From positions 434,001-498,000 of the forward strand of contig NZ_JAPDNQ010000002.1 of the NCBI RefSeq assembly GCF_025989145.1: a stretch of 64,000 nucleotides of DNA, given 5' to 3'. The notes under the pieces are model-generated. The model was not told the DNA's origin and searched no databases. It worked only from the letters and a program-made list of their open reading frames with translations. How positions within the stretch are numbered: position 1 is the first letter of the stretch; each line of letters starts with the position of its first letter. The translations under genes were made by a program, and so were the position numbers. Shown here piece after piece: positions 53,104 through 63,647 of this stretch. This DNA comes from Microbacterium sp. SSM24. GTDB lineage: Bacteria > Actinomycetota > Actinomycetes > Actinomycetales > Microbacteriaceae.

Positions 53104-53135
53104 GAGCGCGGGGTTGTCCACAGAATCCCGCGCTC
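53104..53135 (+). terminator. Terminator-like hairpin with DnaA box in its loop
   Basis: 9-bp stem GAGCGCGGG/CCCGCGCTC (53104-53112 with 53127-53135) with a 14-nt loop. It is 23 bp after the DUF349 stop. The loop carries TTGTCCACA. Confidence 0.5.
53114..53122 (+). promoter_or_regulatory. DnaA-box-like 9-mer
   Basis: TTGTCCACA is an exact match to the high-GC actinobacterial DnaA box form. A single copy, far from any origin-like cluster in this window. Confidence 0.4.
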
Positions 53136-53173
53136 GGCCGAGCACTCGGCGGCTGCTGCGTCAGACTGCGGAG

Positions 53174-53731
53174 ATGGCGTCACCGTTCCTTTACTACGTC
53201 GATGACCGGCTCTCCCTCGCGGAGCTGACGGCTGCACGACTCGATGGCCACGTCGTCGAACTCGGCGACGCCTACATCCCGGCCGACGCGGTCGAGACCC
53301 GTGCGCTCCGCGCCGGTTCGCTCGCCGCGCTCCTCGGCCACACCCTCGCCGCAACGCACCTCACGGCGGCCTGGGTGCACGGAGCACTGCCCGTCCCGCC
53401 CGATCGCCACACCGTGCAGCGGGCCGTGCCGAAACGGCTGAGCCACGCGCCCTCGCGGCGCGTCGTCTACCGCGACCTCGCCGTCGATCCCGAAGACCTC
53501 GTGCTGGTCGGTGGCGTGCATGTCACCACCCGCCTGCGCACCCTCGTCGATCTCGCTCGCGTCGACGACGACGAGCACGCCCGTGCCTGCAGGCTGGTCG
53601 CTGCAGACGACCCCGACCTCGTGTCCGCCGCGATCGACAGGCTCGAGCGGGGTGCGCTCCCCCACAAGCGTGCCGCCGTCGCACTGCTCCGCGGGATCGC
53701 GGCGGCTCAGGCGGCGGTCAGGACGACGTGA
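53174..53731 (+). CDS. AbiEi-like / type IV antitoxin-fold protein
   Basis: 185 aa. It has the pattern common to actinobacterial AbiEi-family proteins: a start that proposes a small helical domain, [48 protein letters not shown], and a C-terminal helical repeat. These proteins are annotated as type IV antitoxins or regulators, but no AbiEii toxin is next to it. The reading frame overlaps the 3' end of the converging relA by 14 bp. ATG 53174 lacks a well-placed ribosome site. Confidence 0.55.
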   Translation: MASPFLYYVDDRLSLAELTAARLDGHVVELGDAYIPADAVETRALRAGSLAALLGHTLAATHLTAAWVHGALPVPPDRHTVQRAVPKRLSHAPSRRVVYRDLAVDPEDLVLVGGVHVTTRLRTLVDLARVDDDEHARACRLVAADDPDLVSAAIDRLERGALPHKRAAVALLRGIAAAQAAVRTT

Positions 53732-55967
53732 CGCGGTAGACGTCGTAGACGGCGTCGATGCGCCGCACGGCGTTGAGCACTCGGTCGAGATGGACGATGT
53801 CGCCCATCTCGAACACGAAGCGGCTGAGCGCCAGCCGGTCCCGCGATGTCGATACCGATGCGGACAGGATGTTCACGTGGTGCTCGCTCAGCACACGCGT
53901 CACATCGCTGAGCAGTCCCGACCGGTCGAGCGCCTCGACCTGGATCTGGACCATGAACACGCTCTTCGTCGTCGGCGCCCATTCGACATCGATGAGCCGT
54001 TCGCTGTCGGCCATCAGCGACTTGACGTTCGTGCAGTCCGTGCGGTGCACCGAGACGCCGCTTCCGCGTGTGACGAACCCCATGATCTGATCGCCCGGCA
54101 CCGGCGTGCAGCACTTCGCGAGCTTGACGAGGATGTCGGGAGCACCGCGCACAAGCACGCCCGAGTCGCCGTTGCGGGGCGCACGCGAGCGCCCCACGCC
54201 CGGCAGGTCGATCGGCCCGGTACTGGTGTCGCTCGCGCTGACGAGCGCGGTGACCTTCTCGATCACCGACTGGGTGGAGACATGTCCTTCGCCGACAGCG
54301 GCGTACAGCGCGGACACATCCTCGTACTTCAGCTGATGGGCGACCTCACTGAACGAGTCCTGGCTCATGAGTCGCTGCAGGGGAAGGTTCTGCCGGCGCA
54401 TCGCGCGGGCGATCGCCTCCTTGCCCTGCTCGATCGCCTCTTCGCGACGCTCCTTCGTGAACCAGCCGCGGATCTTGTTCCGCGCCCGGGTGCTGCGCAC
54501 GAAGCCGAGCCAGTCCTGGCTGGGACCGGCATCCGGATTCTTCGACGTGAACACCTCGACGACGTCGCCGCTCTTGAGCTCGGTCTCCAGCGGCACGAGG
54601 CGGCCGTTGACCTTCGCGCCCATCGTGCGATGACCCACCTCGGTGTGGACCGCGTAGGCGAAGTCCACGGGTGTCGCGCCGGACGGGAGGCCGATCACAC
54701 GGCCCTTCGGCGTGAAGACGTAGACCTCCTTCGCGCCGATCTCGAAGCGGAGCGAGTCGAGGAACTCCCCCGGGTCGGCGGTCTCGGCCTGCCAGTCGGA
54801 GATGTGGGCGAGCCACGCCATGTCGGCGTCGACCGCCTTGGCGTCGGTCTTGCCGCCGTTCATCCGCTCCTTGTACTTCCAGTGCGCAGCGACGCCGTAC
54901 TCGGCCTGCTGATGCATCTCGTTGGTGCGGATCTGGATCTCGACCGTGCGGCCTCCGGGACCGATGACGGTCGTGTGGAGCGATTGGTAGAGGTTGAACT
55001 TCGGCGTGGCGATGTAGTCCTTGAAGCGCCCCGGCAGCGGCGTCCACCGCGCGTGGATCGCGCCGAGCACGGCGTAGCAGTCGCGCACGCTGCTCACCAG
55101 GATGCGGATGCCGATCAGGTCGTAGATGTCGTCGAACTCGCGGCCGCGCACGACCATCTTCTGGTACACCGAGAACAGCTGCTTCGGTCGGCCCATCACC
55201 CGTCCGCGGATGCGGAGCTCGCGCAGATCCGTGTCGACCGCGTCGATCACGTTCTGCACGTACTGCTCGCGCTGCGGGGTGCGCTGCTTGACGAGACTCT
55301 CGATCTCGGCGTACAGCTTCGGGTGGAGCACGGCGAACGAGAGGTCCTCGAGCTCGGACTTGATCGCCTGGATGCCGAGCCGATGTGCGAGCGGCGCGTA
55401 GATCTCGAGCGTCTCGGTCGCCTTCTTCCGCGCCTTCTCAGGCGGGACGAACCCCCAGGTGCGCGCGTTGTGCAGTCGGTCGGCGAGCTTGATGAGCAGC
55501 ACGCGGATGTCGCGCGACATCGCGACGATCATCTTGCGGACGGTTTCGGCCTGCGCGCTCTCGCCGTACTTGACCTTGTCGAGCTTGGTCACGCCGTCGA
55601 CGAGCATCGCGACTTCGTCCCCGAACTCCGCCGTGAGCGCGTCGAGGCCGTAACCGGTGTCTTCTACCGTGTCGTGAAGCAGGGCAGCCGCGATCGCCTT
55701 CGGCCCGAGGCCGAGGTCGGCGAGGATCTGGGCCACCGCAAGCGGGTGGGTGATGTACGGCTCACCGCTCTGCCGCGTCTGCCCCGTGTGGGCGGTGTCG
55801 GCGACGGCGTAGGCCCGCTCGATGATCGACAGATCACCCTTGGGGTGGTGCGTGCGCACCGTGCGGAGCAGCTGCTCGACATCGTCGCGGCGCGCCGACC
55901 GCGAGAAGATCCGCGGAACGAGGCGCCGAAGCGACGAGGTCTGGGCGGGAGGGACGGTCTCGGTCAC
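53718..55967 (-). CDS. relA: Bifunctional (p)ppGpp synthetase/hydrolase
   Basis: 749 aa. The hydrolase HD domain is intact (His74, His98-Asp99 in LLHDTVEDT), followed by the synthetase ([20 protein letters not shown]), TGS ([17 protein letters not shown]) and a C-terminal ACT domain; [11 protein letters not shown] is the CC/zinc-finger region. A single long RSH therefore likely does both reactions. GTG 55967 follows a GGAGGGGAGGGAG tract. Confidence 0.97.
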   Translation of the reverse strand: MTETVPPAQTSSLRRLVPRIFSRSARRDDVEQLLRTVRTHHPKGDLSIIERAYAVADTAHTGQTRQSGEPYITHPLAVAQILADLGLGPKAIAAALLHDTVEDTGYGLDALTAEFGDEVAMLVDGVTKLDKVKYGESAQAETVRKMIVAMSRDIRVLLIKLADRLHNARTWGFVPPEKARKKATETLEIYAPLAHRLGIQAIKSELEDLSFAVLHPKLYAEIESLVKQRTPQREQYVQNVIDAVDTDLRELRIRGRVMGRPKQLFSVYQKMVVRGREFDDIYDLIGIRILVSSVRDCYAVLGAIHARWTPLPGRFKDYIATPKFNLYQSLHTTVIGPGGRTVEIQIRTNEMHQQAEYGVAAHWKYKERMNGGKTDAKAVDADMAWLAHISDWQAETADPGEFLDSLRFEIGAKEVYVFTPKGRVIGLPSGATPVDFAYAVHTEVGHRTMGAKVNGRLVPLETELKSGDVVEVFTSKNPDAGPSQDWLGFVRSTRARNKIRGWFTKERREEAIEQGKEAIARAMRRQNLPLQRLMSQDSFSEVAHQLKYEDVSALYAAVGEGHVSTQSVIEKVTALVSASDTSTGPIDLPGVGRSRAPRNGDSGVLVRGAPDILVKLAKCCTPVPGDQIMGFVTRGSGVSVHRTDCTNVKSLMADSERLIDVEWAPTTKSVFMVQIQVEALDRSGLLSDVTRVLSEHHVNILSASVSTSRDRLALSRFVFEMGDIVHLDRVLNAVRRIDAVYDVYRVTSS

Positions 55968-55997
55968 CCGGCTCCCTCCCCTCCGCTGGACCTCACA

Positions 55998-56003
55998 ATC
56001 CTA
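55998..56003 (-). promoter_or_regulatory. Candidate -10 box of relA
   Basis: TAGGAT on the - strand, 19 bp past the secF stop; leader about 25 nt with a strong ribosome site. No -35. Confidence 0.45.
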
Positions 56004-56021
56004 CGCCCGCGCCGATGCGCC

Positions 56022-57011
56022 TCAGGCCGGGGTGCCTGCGAGCTCGCGCGCTGCGAGCACGCGCGCGTCGCGCGTCTTGATGGGCGCCTCGTTCTCGCGC
56101 AGGAGCGAGTAGAGCGGCGCGGCGACGAAGATCGTCGAGTACGCGGCGACGATCGTTCCCACGAAGATCGACAGCGACAGATCGGTGAGCGTCTGCGCAC
56201 CCTGCCAGATGATGCCGATGAAGAGGATCGCACCGGTCGGCAGGATCGCCACGACGGTCGTGTTGATCGAGCGCACCAGGGTCTGGTTCACCGCGAGGTT
56301 CACCGACTCGCCGAAGGTGCGGCCGGACACTTCGCCGTCTTCGCTCGTATTCTCCCTGATCTTGTCGAACACGACCGTGGTGTCGTAGAGCGCATAAGAC
56401 AGGATCGTGAGGAACCCGATCACGGCGGCCGGCGAGATCTCGAACCCGAAGAGGGCGTAGATGCCGACCGTGATGATGAGGACGTCGACCAGGCCGATGA
56501 TCGCCGACACGGACATCTTCCACGTACGGAAGTAGAGCGCGAGGATCAAGAACGTCAGCGCGAGGAAGATCGCAAGACCCCACAGGGACTGACGCGTGAC
56601 ATCGGCTCCCCAGCTGGGTCCGATGAAGGAATAGCTGACCTCGCTGGCGGGCACGTCGTACGCCTCGGCGAGGGCCGCAGAGACTTCGCGGCTCTCGGCA
56701 TCCGTCAGCTGGTCCGTCTGCACCCGCACCGCGTTGTCGCCGATTGTCACGACCTTCGTCGTGGCGTCGGACACGACGGAGTGAACGGCCTCGGTCGCGA
56801 CGGTCTGGTCGGGGCTCTCGACACCGCTGACCGTGAACTGCGATCCGCCGGTGAACTCGATCGAGAACTGGATCGGACGGAAGACCGGCACCAGCGCCGA
56901 GCCGACCACCAGGATCGCCGCGATCAGGAACCACAGGCGCCGGCGCCCGACGAACGGGAAGGAGGTCTTGCCGGTGTAGAGGTCGTTTCCGAGCTGATTC
57001 ATGGAGCGCAT
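56022..57011 (-). CDS. secF: Protein translocase subunit SecF
   Basis: 329 aa. Six helices; partner of SecD using the proton gradient to complete export. Conserved FTGGSQF and the C-terminal core FLTILSYALYDTTVVFDKIREN. ATG 57011 (after GGAGG) overlaps secD by one base. Confidence 0.98.
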   Translation of the reverse strand: MRSMNQLGNDLYTGKTSFPFVGRRRLWFLIAAILVVGSALVPVFRPIQFSIEFTGGSQFTVSGVESPDQTVATEAVHSVVSDATTKVVTIGDNAVRVQTDQLTDAESREVSAALAEAYDVPASEVSYSFIGPSWGADVTRQSLWGLAIFLALTFLILALYFRTWKMSVSAIIGLVDVLIITVGIYALFGFEISPAAVIGFLTILSYALYDTTVVFDKIRENTSEDGEVSGRTFGESVNLAVNQTLVRSINTTVVAILPTGAILFIGIIWQGAQTLTDLSLSIFVGTIVAAYSTIFVAAPLYSLLRENEAPIKTRDARVLAARELAGTPA

Positions 57012-58750
57012 CAGTCGTCTCCCTCCTTGGCGGTCTTGCCGGGTTTCGACTTGTCGCCGGCCGAACTGGCTGCGAGTTCTGCCTGCTTGCGCTCGGCGAT
57101 CGTCTGCCGTCGCTCCGCCTCTCCGCGGGACTTCCCGGCGCGCCGACCTGCGGCCGTCGTCGAGGTCGCCGCGACGGGTGCGCGGAACTGGGCGCGACCG
57201 CGGTAGACCGCGCCGAGCGCTGTCGGGTCGAGTCCCGACAGCGGGTGTCCGCCGCCGAAGAACTTCGTGCGTGCCAGCAGCTGCATCACCGGGTGGGTGA
57301 AGAGGATGAAGATCAGCACGTCGATCGCGGTCGTGAGACCGAGAGTGAAGGCGAAGCCCTTCACCGTCGCGTCGGCCAGGATGTAGAGCACCACGGCGGC
57401 GAGGATGTTGATCGACTTCGAGATGTAGATCGTGCGCTTGGCGCGGTTCCAGCCGTCCTCGACCGCGCTCGTGATCGACTTGCCGTCTCGCAGCTCGTCG
57501 CGGATGCGTTCGAAGTAGACGATGAACGAGTCGGCTGTGAAGCCGATCGTCACGATCAGACCCGCGACGCCGGCCAGCGAGAGCCGGAAGCCCATGCGCC
57601 ACGCGAGGATGCACAGCGTGAGGTATGTCAGCACGGCCATCACGGCGAGCGACGCGATGATCACGAAACCGAGCGCGCGGTAGACGATGAGCGAATAGAT
57701 CGCGACGAGCGCGAGACCGATGAGGCCGGCGATGAGGCCGATCTGCAGCTGCTGCGAGCCGAGGGTCGCCGAGATCGAGTTGGAGCTCTCGACCGTGAAC
57801 GAGAGCGGAAGAGCGCCGTACTTCAGCTGATCGGCGAGGACCTTCGAGGACTCCTGCGTGAAGTTTCCCGTGATGCTCGGGTCGCCGCCGAGGATGACAG
57901 CGTTCATCGATGGTGCCGAGAGCACGTAGCCGTCGAGCACGAACGCGAACTGGTCGAGCGGCGGGTCGGCGCCGTAGAGGCGCTGGCTGATCTCGCCGAA
58001 GATCTTGGTGCCCTCGTCGTCGAAGCGCAGGTTGACGGCCCACAGTCCGTTCTGCTGCTGCAAGCCGAACGAGGCGTCGTCGATCGATGAGCCGTCGAGC
58101 TCCACCGGTCCGAGGATGTACTTCTGGGTGCCGTCGGCGTCACACGTGATGAGCGGCTCGTCGGCCGGCGCGTTCGCGGGGTCGTTCGTGGGATTCGCGC
58201 AGTCGTACGCGTTGAACTCGGCCTGCAGCTTCGGCGTGACCCATGCGGAGTCGCTTCCGTTCGTGGGCGCGACGGAGGGGGTGGCCGCGAGCGTCGGGTC
58301 CGGCGTCGGGAACGGCGTCTCCTTGCCGTCCTCGCCGACGAAGGACGTGACCGGCGCACTGGTCTGGAGCACCGCACGCAGCTGCAGCTGAGCCGAGGCC
58401 TCGATGCGGTTGCGGGTCTCCTCGTCGGCCTGGCCGGGGATCTGCACGACGATCTGGTTTCCGGCCTGCGTCGTGACGTCGGCCTCACCCACGCCTGACG
58501 CGTCGACGCGCTGGCGGATGATCGTGACCGCCTGGTTCATCTGCTCCTCGGACGGCGCAGTGCCGTCCTCGGTCTGCGCCTCGAGCACGATCTGCGTGCC
58601 GCCCTGAAGGTCCAGCGCGAGTGCCGGCGTCCACGAGCTCTGCTGGAACACGTAGACGCCGAGCGCGTTGATGCCGGCCAGCAGGGCCGTGATCACGAGG
58701 AGGCCGGTCAGCGCGCGCCACGCATGCCGGACGGGAGTGGAAGTCGCCAC
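57011..58750 (-). CDS. secD: Protein translocase subunit SecD
   Basis: 579 aa. N-terminal helix (about 13-35), a large extracytoplasmic P1 domain with LDLQGGTQIVLEAQTEDG, and five C-terminal helices (TAD SFIVYFERIRDEL). A basic tail of about 60 residues with KSRGEAERRQ follows. GTG start. Confidence 0.98.
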   Translation of the reverse strand: MATSTPVRHAWRALTGLLVITALLAGINALGVYVFQQSSWTPALALDLQGGTQIVLEAQTEDGTAPSEEQMNQAVTIIRQRVDASGVGEADVTTQAGNQIVVQIPGQADEETRNRIEASAQLQLRAVLQTSAPVTSFVGEDGKETPFPTPDPTLAATPSVAPTNGSDSAWVTPKLQAEFNAYDCANPTNDPANAPADEPLITCDADGTQKYILGPVELDGSSIDDASFGLQQQNGLWAVNLRFDDEGTKIFGEISQRLYGADPPLDQFAFVLDGYVLSAPSMNAVILGGDPSITGNFTQESSKVLADQLKYGALPLSFTVESSNSISATLGSQQLQIGLIAGLIGLALVAIYSLIVYRALGFVIIASLAVMAVLTYLTLCILAWRMGFRLSLAGVAGLIVTIGFTADSFIVYFERIRDELRDGKSITSAVEDGWNRAKRTIYISKSINILAAVVLYILADATVKGFAFTLGLTTAIDVLIFILFTHPVMQLLARTKFFGGGHPLSGLDPTALGAVYRGRAQFRAPVAATSTTAAGRRAGKSRGEAERRQTIAERKQAELAASSAGDKSKPGKTAKEGDD

Positions 58751-58792
58751 GGATTCCGCTTTCTGGAAGGAAGCCCGAACGGGCCGGTGGGA

Positions 58793-59230
58793 TCAGGCCT
58801 GGGGCTTGGTGCCGGGCTCTGCGTCCGGGTCGGCCGCGTCAGCCTTGTCGTCGACGGCGCGGATGTCGTCGGCGACGTCATCGACCGGAGTGACGACGGG
58901 AGCGGATGCCTCGGGGAGGAAGTCGTCCTCCGTCTGGACCTCGACCGCGGGGTCGACGACGCGCAGGATGGCCTGGCTGTGGACCTTGATCTCGACACCG
59001 GGGGCGATCTCGACGATCGCCGGCTGGTCGAGGTTCTCGGGGTCGTACGACACGATCGTGCCGAACAGCCCGCCCTGGAGGAGGACCTCTGCGCCGGGCA
59101 CCGTCTGGCGTGCGCGCTGCTCCTGCTCGAGCTTCTGCTTCGCCATGCGGCGGCGCGAGCTCCAGAACATGAAGACCAGAAGGACGACCAGCAGGATGAT
59201 GAGGCCGTAGTTGGTGAAGAACTCGTTCAT
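58793..59230 (-). CDS. yajC: Preprotein translocase subunit YajC
   Basis: 145 aa. One N-terminal transmembrane helix (LIILLVVLLVFMFWSSRRRM), a short conserved beta domain (GAEVLLQGGLFGTIV, VEIAPGVEIKVHSQAILRVV) and an acidic tail rich in Asp/Ala. Part of the SecDF-YajC complex; first gene of the set. Confidence 0.96.
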   Translation of the reverse strand: MNEFFTNYGLIILLVVLLVFMFWSSRRRMAKQKLEQEQRARQTVPGAEVLLQGGLFGTIVSYDPENLDQPAIVEIAPGVEIKVHSQAILRVVDPAVEVQTEDDFLPEASAPVVTPVDDVADDIRAVDDKADAADPDAEPGTKPQA

Positions 59231-59310
59231 GAAGGTGAGGTGACCTTTCGGGTCAGGCGCGCACCAGGGCGGCGCTGCCTGTGAGAGGAGGGGGGCGAAA
59301 GCCTCCAGCG

Positions 59311-59316
59311 ATTATA
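59311..59316 (-). promoter_or_regulatory. Consensus -10 box of yajC-secD-secF inside ruvB stop
   Basis: Perfect TATAAT read leftward; its TAA is the stop codon of ruvB. Leader about 75 nt. No -35 resembling TTGACA. Confidence 0.6.
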
Positions 59317-60340
59317 GGTCATCGAAGTCGAGCACCGATTCGGCGGGCCGCGCGCCGAGATGCGCGTACGCCTCGGGAGTCGCCACACGCCCGCGCGGTG
59401 TCCTGCCCATGAATCCGATGCGAACGAGATACGGCTCGACGACGGACTCGATCGTCTCACCCTCCTCGCCGACCGCCACCGCGAGCGTGCCGAGTCCGAC
59501 CGGCCCGCCGCGGAATCGGCGGACGAGCGCGTCGAGCACCGCGCGGTCGAGGCGATCGAGGCCGATCGCATCGACGTCGTACAGGTCGAGGGCCGCATCC
59601 ACCAGCGCCGCATCGGCTTCGCGCCCATCGCCGTAGACGATGAGATAGTCCCGAACGCGGCGGAGCAGCCGGTTCGCGATGCGGGGTGTTCCGCGCGAGC
59701 GCCGGGCGATCTCCGCCCGCGCCGACGGCGGCAGCGACACGCCGAGCATGGCGGCCGACCGCTCGATGACGCGCTCGAGCTCTTCCGGCTCGTAGTACTC
59801 GAGGTGGGCGGTGAAGCCGAAGCGGTCGCGCAGCGGGTTGGGGAGAAGACCCGACCTGGTCGTGGCGCCCACGAGCGTGAACGGTGCGAGATCGAGCGGG
59901 ATGCTGGTCGCCCCGGCGCCCTTGCCGACCATGATGTCGATGCGGAAGTCCTCCATTGCGAGGTAGAGCATCTCTTCAGCGGATCGCGCCATGCGGTGGA
60001 TCTCGTCGATGAAGAGCACCTCGCCGGGGGTGAGGCTCGAGAGGAGGGCGGCGAGGTCCCCTGCGTGCTGGATCGCGGGACCGCTCGACAGGCGCAGCGG
60101 TCGTTCGCTCTCGTGCGCGACGATCATCGCGAGAGTGGTCTTCCCGAGGCCGGGCGGACCCGACAGCAGAATGTGGTCGGGCGAACGCTGCTGGATGCGC
60201 GCGGCATCCAGCAGAAGCTGCAGCTGCCCGCGGACCTTGTGCTGCCCGACGAACTCGGCCAGCGACGTGGGCCGCAGGGCGCCCTCGATCGCGAGCTCGG
60301 TCTCGTCGGCCGGCTCCTCGACATCGCGCACGTCACCCAC
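59312..60340 (-). CDS. ruvB: Holliday junction DNA helicase RuvB
   Basis: 342 aa AAA+ motor. Walker [10 protein letters not shown] (61-69), Walker [11 protein letters not shown], sensor GATTRSGLL and a C-terminal winged helix ([15 protein letters not shown]). GTG 60340 overlaps ruvA by 8 bp; GTG 60331 is a shorter alternative. Confidence 0.98.
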   Translation of the reverse strand: MGDVRDVEEPADETELAIEGALRPTSLAEFVGQHKVRGQLQLLLDAARIQQRSPDHILLSGPPGLGKTTLAMIVAHESERPLRLSSGPAIQHAGDLAALLSSLTPGEVLFIDEIHRMARSAEEMLYLAMEDFRIDIMVGKGAGATSIPLDLAPFTLVGATTRSGLLPNPLRDRFGFTAHLEYYEPEELERVIERSAAMLGVSLPPSARAEIARRSRGTPRIANRLLRRVRDYLIVYGDGREADAALVDAALDLYDVDAIGLDRLDRAVLDALVRRFRGGPVGLGTLAVAVGEEGETIESVVEPYLVRIGFMGRTPRGRVATPEAYAHLGARPAESVLDFDDL

Positions 60341-60953
60341 CGATCGGCTCCTTGCGCGCGGGGCCGAGCACGGACAGCGTGAGGCGGAGCAGCGCAGGGA
60401 CGGTGGCGCGGTCGGCTTCGGTCGCGTCGCCGGCGACCGAATCCACCGCTTCGGCGGCGACGCGTTCCGACCACCCGAGGCCCACCAGCGCCTGCACCAC
60501 CTGCGCGGGAATGGCCGGCGAGGCATCCGCTCGCCCAGGGCCGGCGGTGCGCGTGACCGTGATCTTGCCCGCGAGCTGAACGACGATGAGCTTGGCCGTC
60601 TTCGGCCCGATGCCCGAGACGCGGCGGAACGGCGCATCGTCGTCGGCGGCGACCGCGTCGGCGATCTGGGCGACGGTGAGCGTCGAGAGCACGCCGAGCG
60701 CGGACTTCGGCCCGACGCCGGTGACTCCCAGGAGCTGCGTGAAGACGACGAGCTCTTCACGCTCTTCGAAACCGAAGAGCGACAGGGCGTCTTCGCGCAC
60801 GATGAGGTTCGTGTGGAGCAGGATCGACTCGCCCAGACGCGCGCCCCTCGCGACCTGCTGCGTCACCGCGACGGACAGGCCGACACCGCCGACCTCGACG
60901 ACGACGGCGTCCTGCTCGATGTGCACCACGGTGCCGCGGAGGGACGAGATCAT
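60333..60953 (-). CDS. ruvA: Holliday junction DNA helicase RuvA
   Basis: 206 aa. OB fold, two helix-hairpin-helix units ([26 protein letters not shown]) and a flexible C-terminal RuvB-binding domain. It follows ruvC after 46 bp. Confidence 0.98.
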   Translation of the reverse strand: MISSLRGTVVHIEQDAVVVEVGGVGLSVAVTQQVARGARLGESILLHTNLIVREDALSLFGFEEREELVVFTQLLGVTGVGPKSALGVLSTLTVAQIADAVAADDDAPFRRVSGIGPKTAKLIVVQLAGKITVTRTAGPGRADASPAIPAQVVQALVGLGWSERVAAEAVDSVAGDATEADRATVPALLRLTLSVLGPARKEPIGG

Positions 60954-60999
60954 GCTCCGAGCCTACGTGCGCCTTCGGACGTTTGTTCGAGCGACACGC

Positions 61000-61575
61000 T
61001 CAGCGGCTCGTGAGCCGTTCGGCGTCGTGCCATGCCTTCTGCGCGGGCGTGAGCGGTGCGGATGTCGCGACCGCCGCCCCGCCGCGCCAGGCGTGGCAGA
61101 GCGCGAGCGCGAGCGCATCCGCGGCGTCGGCCGGTTGCGGGAGGGCGTCGAGGCGCAGCACGCGGGCGACCATCTTCTGCACTTGGAGCTTGTCGGCCGA
61201 GCCATAGCCGGTCACCGCCGCCTTCACCTCGGACGGCGTGTGAGTCGCCGCGGGGAGGCCGCGCTCCCCCGCGATCAGGAGGGCGATGCCGCTCGCCTGC
61301 GCCGTGCCCATGACCGTCTGGCGGTTGTGCTGCGCGAACACGCGCTCGACCGCGATCACGTCGGGATCATGGGCGTCGACGACGGCGCGGATGCCTGCCG
61401 CGATGATGGCCAGGCGCTCTTCGATCGGCGCGCCGTGATCCGAGCGCACGACGCCGACGTGCACCAGACGGGCCGAGCGGTCGCGCGCGACATCGACGAC
61501 GCCGACTCCGCAGCGGGTGAGACCGGGGTCGATGCCGAGCACCCGGAGGCTGCCGTGCGCGCGTGCGGAGGTCAC
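61000..61575 (-). CDS. ruvC: Crossover junction endodeoxyribonuclease RuvC
   Basis: 191 aa. Catalytic Asp16 in LGIDPGLTRCG, then IAVERVFAQHN and the terminal DAADALALALCH acids. GTG 61575 is 6 nt after TAACGT with no ribosome site, a leaderless arrangement. Confidence 0.98.
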   Translation of the reverse strand: MTSARAHGSLRVLGIDPGLTRCGVGVVDVARDRSARLVHVGVVRSDHGAPIEERLAIIAAGIRAVVDAHDPDVIAVERVFAQHNRQTVMGTAQASGIALLIAGERGLPAATHTPSEVKAAVTGYGSADKLQVQKMVARVLRLDALPQPADAADALALALCHAWRGGAAVATSAPLTPAQKAWHDAERLTSR

Positions 61576-61581
61576 CCGATC

Positions 61582-61587
61582 ACGTTA
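61582..61587 (-). promoter_or_regulatory. Leaderless-type -10 box of ruvCAB
   Basis: TAACGT on the - strand, then 6 nt, then the ruvC GTG. Confidence 0.45.
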
Positions 61588-61630
61588 GGCGACACGTGCG
61601 ACGGCGGCGCCGAGGCGCTCCGCGCGAGAC

Positions 61631-62389
61631 CTACTCGTCCTCTTCGAGCTCCGCCTGGACGTCGGCCGACAGGTCGAAGTTGCTGAAAACGTTCTGCACG
61701 TCGTCGCTGTCTTCCAGCGCGTCGATCAGGCGGAAGACCTTGCGCGCCGTATCGGCGTCGATCTCGACCTTGAGGTTCGGCACGAACTCGACGTCCGCCG
61801 ACTCGTACTCGATGCCGGCGTCCTGCAGCGCGGAGCGCACGGTGACGAGATCGGTCGCCTCGGTGATGACCTCGAATCCCTGGGCGTGCGGCTCGACATC
61901 ATCCGCGCCCGCCTCGAGCACTGCCAGCATGACGTCGTCCTCGCTGGTGCCCTCGCCCGAGACGACGATGACGCCCTTGCGCGTGAAGTTGTACGCGACG
62001 CTGCCCGGGTCGGCCAGCGTGCCGCCGTTGCGCGACAGCGCCGTGCGCACCTCGGCCGCCGCGCGGTTCTTGTTGTCGGTGAGGCACTCGATCATGAGGG
62101 CGACGCCATTCGGTCCGTAGCCTTCGTAGACGATCGACGAGTACTCGACCGACTCGCCGCCGATGCCTGCGCCGCGCTTGATGGCGCGGTCGATGTTGTC
62201 CTTGGGGACGGAGGTCTTCTTCGCCTTGAGGACCGCGTCGAACAGCGTCGGGTTGCCCTGGAGGTCGGGGCCTCCGAGCTTCGCGGCCACTTCGATGTTC
62301 TTGATGAGCTTTGCCCACGACTTGGCACGGCGCGAATCGATGACGGCCTTCTTATGCTTGGTCGTCGCCCACTTGGAATGCCCGGACAT
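61631..62389 (-). CDS. yebC: YebC/PmpR family protein
   Basis: 252 aa. Start [22 protein letters not shown] is diagnostic. Proteins of this family are annotated as transcriptional regulators, and some relieve ribosome pausing at proline runs. ATG 62389 with AGGAG upstream. Its promoter may be TAGACT at 62465-62470. Confidence 0.97.
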   Translation of the reverse strand: MSGHSKWATTKHKKAVIDSRRAKSWAKLIKNIEVAAKLGGPDLQGNPTLFDAVLKAKKTSVPKDNIDRAIKRGAGIGGESVEYSSIVYEGYGPNGVALMIECLTDNKNRAAAEVRTALSRNGGTLADPGSVAYNFTRKGVIVVSGEGTSEDDVMLAVLEAGADDVEPHAQGFEVITEATDLVTVRSALQDAGIEYESADVEFVPNLKVEIDADTARKVFRLIDALEDSDDVQNVFSNFDLSADVQAELEEDE

Positions 62390-62464
62390 ACTTCTCCTGA
62401 TCAGCTCGTCGGCCCAGCGGGGACGATCGCATCGACGCGATCCGAACCCTGCCGCCGGCTGACA

Positions 62465-62470
62465 AGTCTA
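62465..62470 (-). promoter_or_regulatory. Candidate -10 box of yebC
   Basis: TAGACT on the - strand in the 116-bp gap between the DUF1697 gene and yebC; leader about 70 nt. Confidence 0.4.
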
Positions 62471-62505
62471 AACCCGAGCACGGACGCGCGCCGCGGAACG
62501 CCGCG

Positions 62506-63051
62506 TCAGCCGATGATCCGTCGCAGCGTCCGCAGGTTGCGATTCGTCGTGCGCGCCTTGTATGCGGGCTTCGCGATCACCTTCGCGAATGCCGTGGAGA
62601 CGGTCGTCCCCTTCACCGGGTTCCAGTAGACGACGCCGGGTCCGGAGGCGACCGGGTCGGCCGCGGCATCCGATTCGCTCGCGGCCTTCACGAGCTCGTC
62701 ACGCGTGGTCGTGTCGACGCAGAAGATCACCCACGGCTGGCGCGAGGAGTCGGCGTCGTCGAAGGGGAACGCGTCGGCCGCGGCCGTGAGCTCGTCCATC
62801 GTGACGAGCACGATCCACGCGTCGTAGTCGAAGCGCTCGCGAAGAGCCTTCTCGATCTTCGCCTTCAGCTTCGGGCGGGCGGATGCCGCGGCATCCGCCT
62901 CGAACACGACGTTGCCGCTCGCGAGCACCGTGCGCACGGCATCGAAGCCGAGCTCGGTGAACACCCGCGCGAGGTCGGCGCTGCGGATGCTGATGCCGCC
63001 CACGTTCACGCCCCGAAGGAGCGCGACCCACGTGGTCCTGACGCCGGTCAT
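62506..63051 (-). CDS. DUF1697 domain protein
   Basis: 181 aa. Family pattern [30 protein letters not shown] and a C-terminal [10 protein letters not shown]...[12 protein letters not shown]. Function unknown. ATG overlaps pdxT (ATGA), placing it in the pyridoxal operon. Confidence 0.92.
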   Translation of the reverse strand: MTGVRTTWVALLRGVNVGGISIRSADLARVFTELGFDAVRTVLASGNVVFEADAAASARPKLKAKIEKALRERFDYDAWIVLVTMDELTAAADAFPFDDADSSRQPWVIFCVDTTTRDELVKAASESDAAADPVASGPGVVYWNPVKGTTVSTAFAKVIAKPAYKARTTNRNLRTLRRIIG

Positions 63052-63647
63052 GACGCGCGCATCGATTCGAGGAAGAGCCGATGGAACCGGTGCTCCCCCG
63101 AGACCTCTGGATGGAAGGCCGTCGCGAGCAGCGCACCCTGCCGGACGGCGACGACGCGACCGTCGTCGAGCACGGCCATCCGCTCGACATCGGGACCTGT
63201 CTCCTCGACGAGCGGCGCGCGGATGAACACGGCGTGCACCGGAGGGTCACCGAGCACGGGCACGGTCAGATCGGTCTCGAACGAGTCGACCTGGCTGCCG
63301 AACGCATTGCGCCGCACCGTGACGTCGAGGCCGCCGAACGTCTGCTGCCCCTCGATGCCGTCGGTGATGCGGTCCGCCAGGAGGATCATGCCGGCGCACG
63401 TGCCGTACATCGGCATCCCCGCGGCGATCGCGTCGCGCAACGGCTCGCGCATCCCGAACGTCCGCGACAGCTTGTCGATGACGCTCGATTCGCCGCCGGG
63501 GATCACGAGCCCGTCGACCGCGGCGAGCTCGACCGGCCGGCGCACGAGGGACACCTCGGCGCCGAGGCCGGTCAGCACGCGCGCGTGCTCACGCACGTCG
63601 CCCTGCAGCGCCAGGACGCCGACGTGGGGACGAGAGGGAACGGTCAC
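63048..63647 (-). CDS. pdxT: Pyridoxal 5'-phosphate synthase glutaminase subunit
   Basis: 199 aa. Glutaminase feeding ammonia to PdxS. Nucleophile Cys84 in [10 protein letters not shown] and the His-x-Glu in [15 protein letters not shown] is the oxyanion region. GTG 63647 overlaps pdxS (GTGA). Confidence 0.98.
   Translation of the reverse strand: MTVPSRPHVGVLALQGDVREHARVLTGLGAEVSLVRRPVELAAVDGLVIPGGESSVIDKLSRTFGMREPLRDAIAAGMPMYGTCAGMILLADRITDGIEGQQTFGGLDVTVRRNAFGSQVDSFETDLTVPVLGDPPVHAVFIRAPLVEETGPDVERMAVLDDGRVVAVRQGALLATAFHPEVSGEHRFHRLFLESMRAS

Noticed and set aside
53511..57206. 1231-codon open frame opposite relA and secF
   Set aside because: Antisense shadow; the AbiEi-like gene, relA and secF explain the region.
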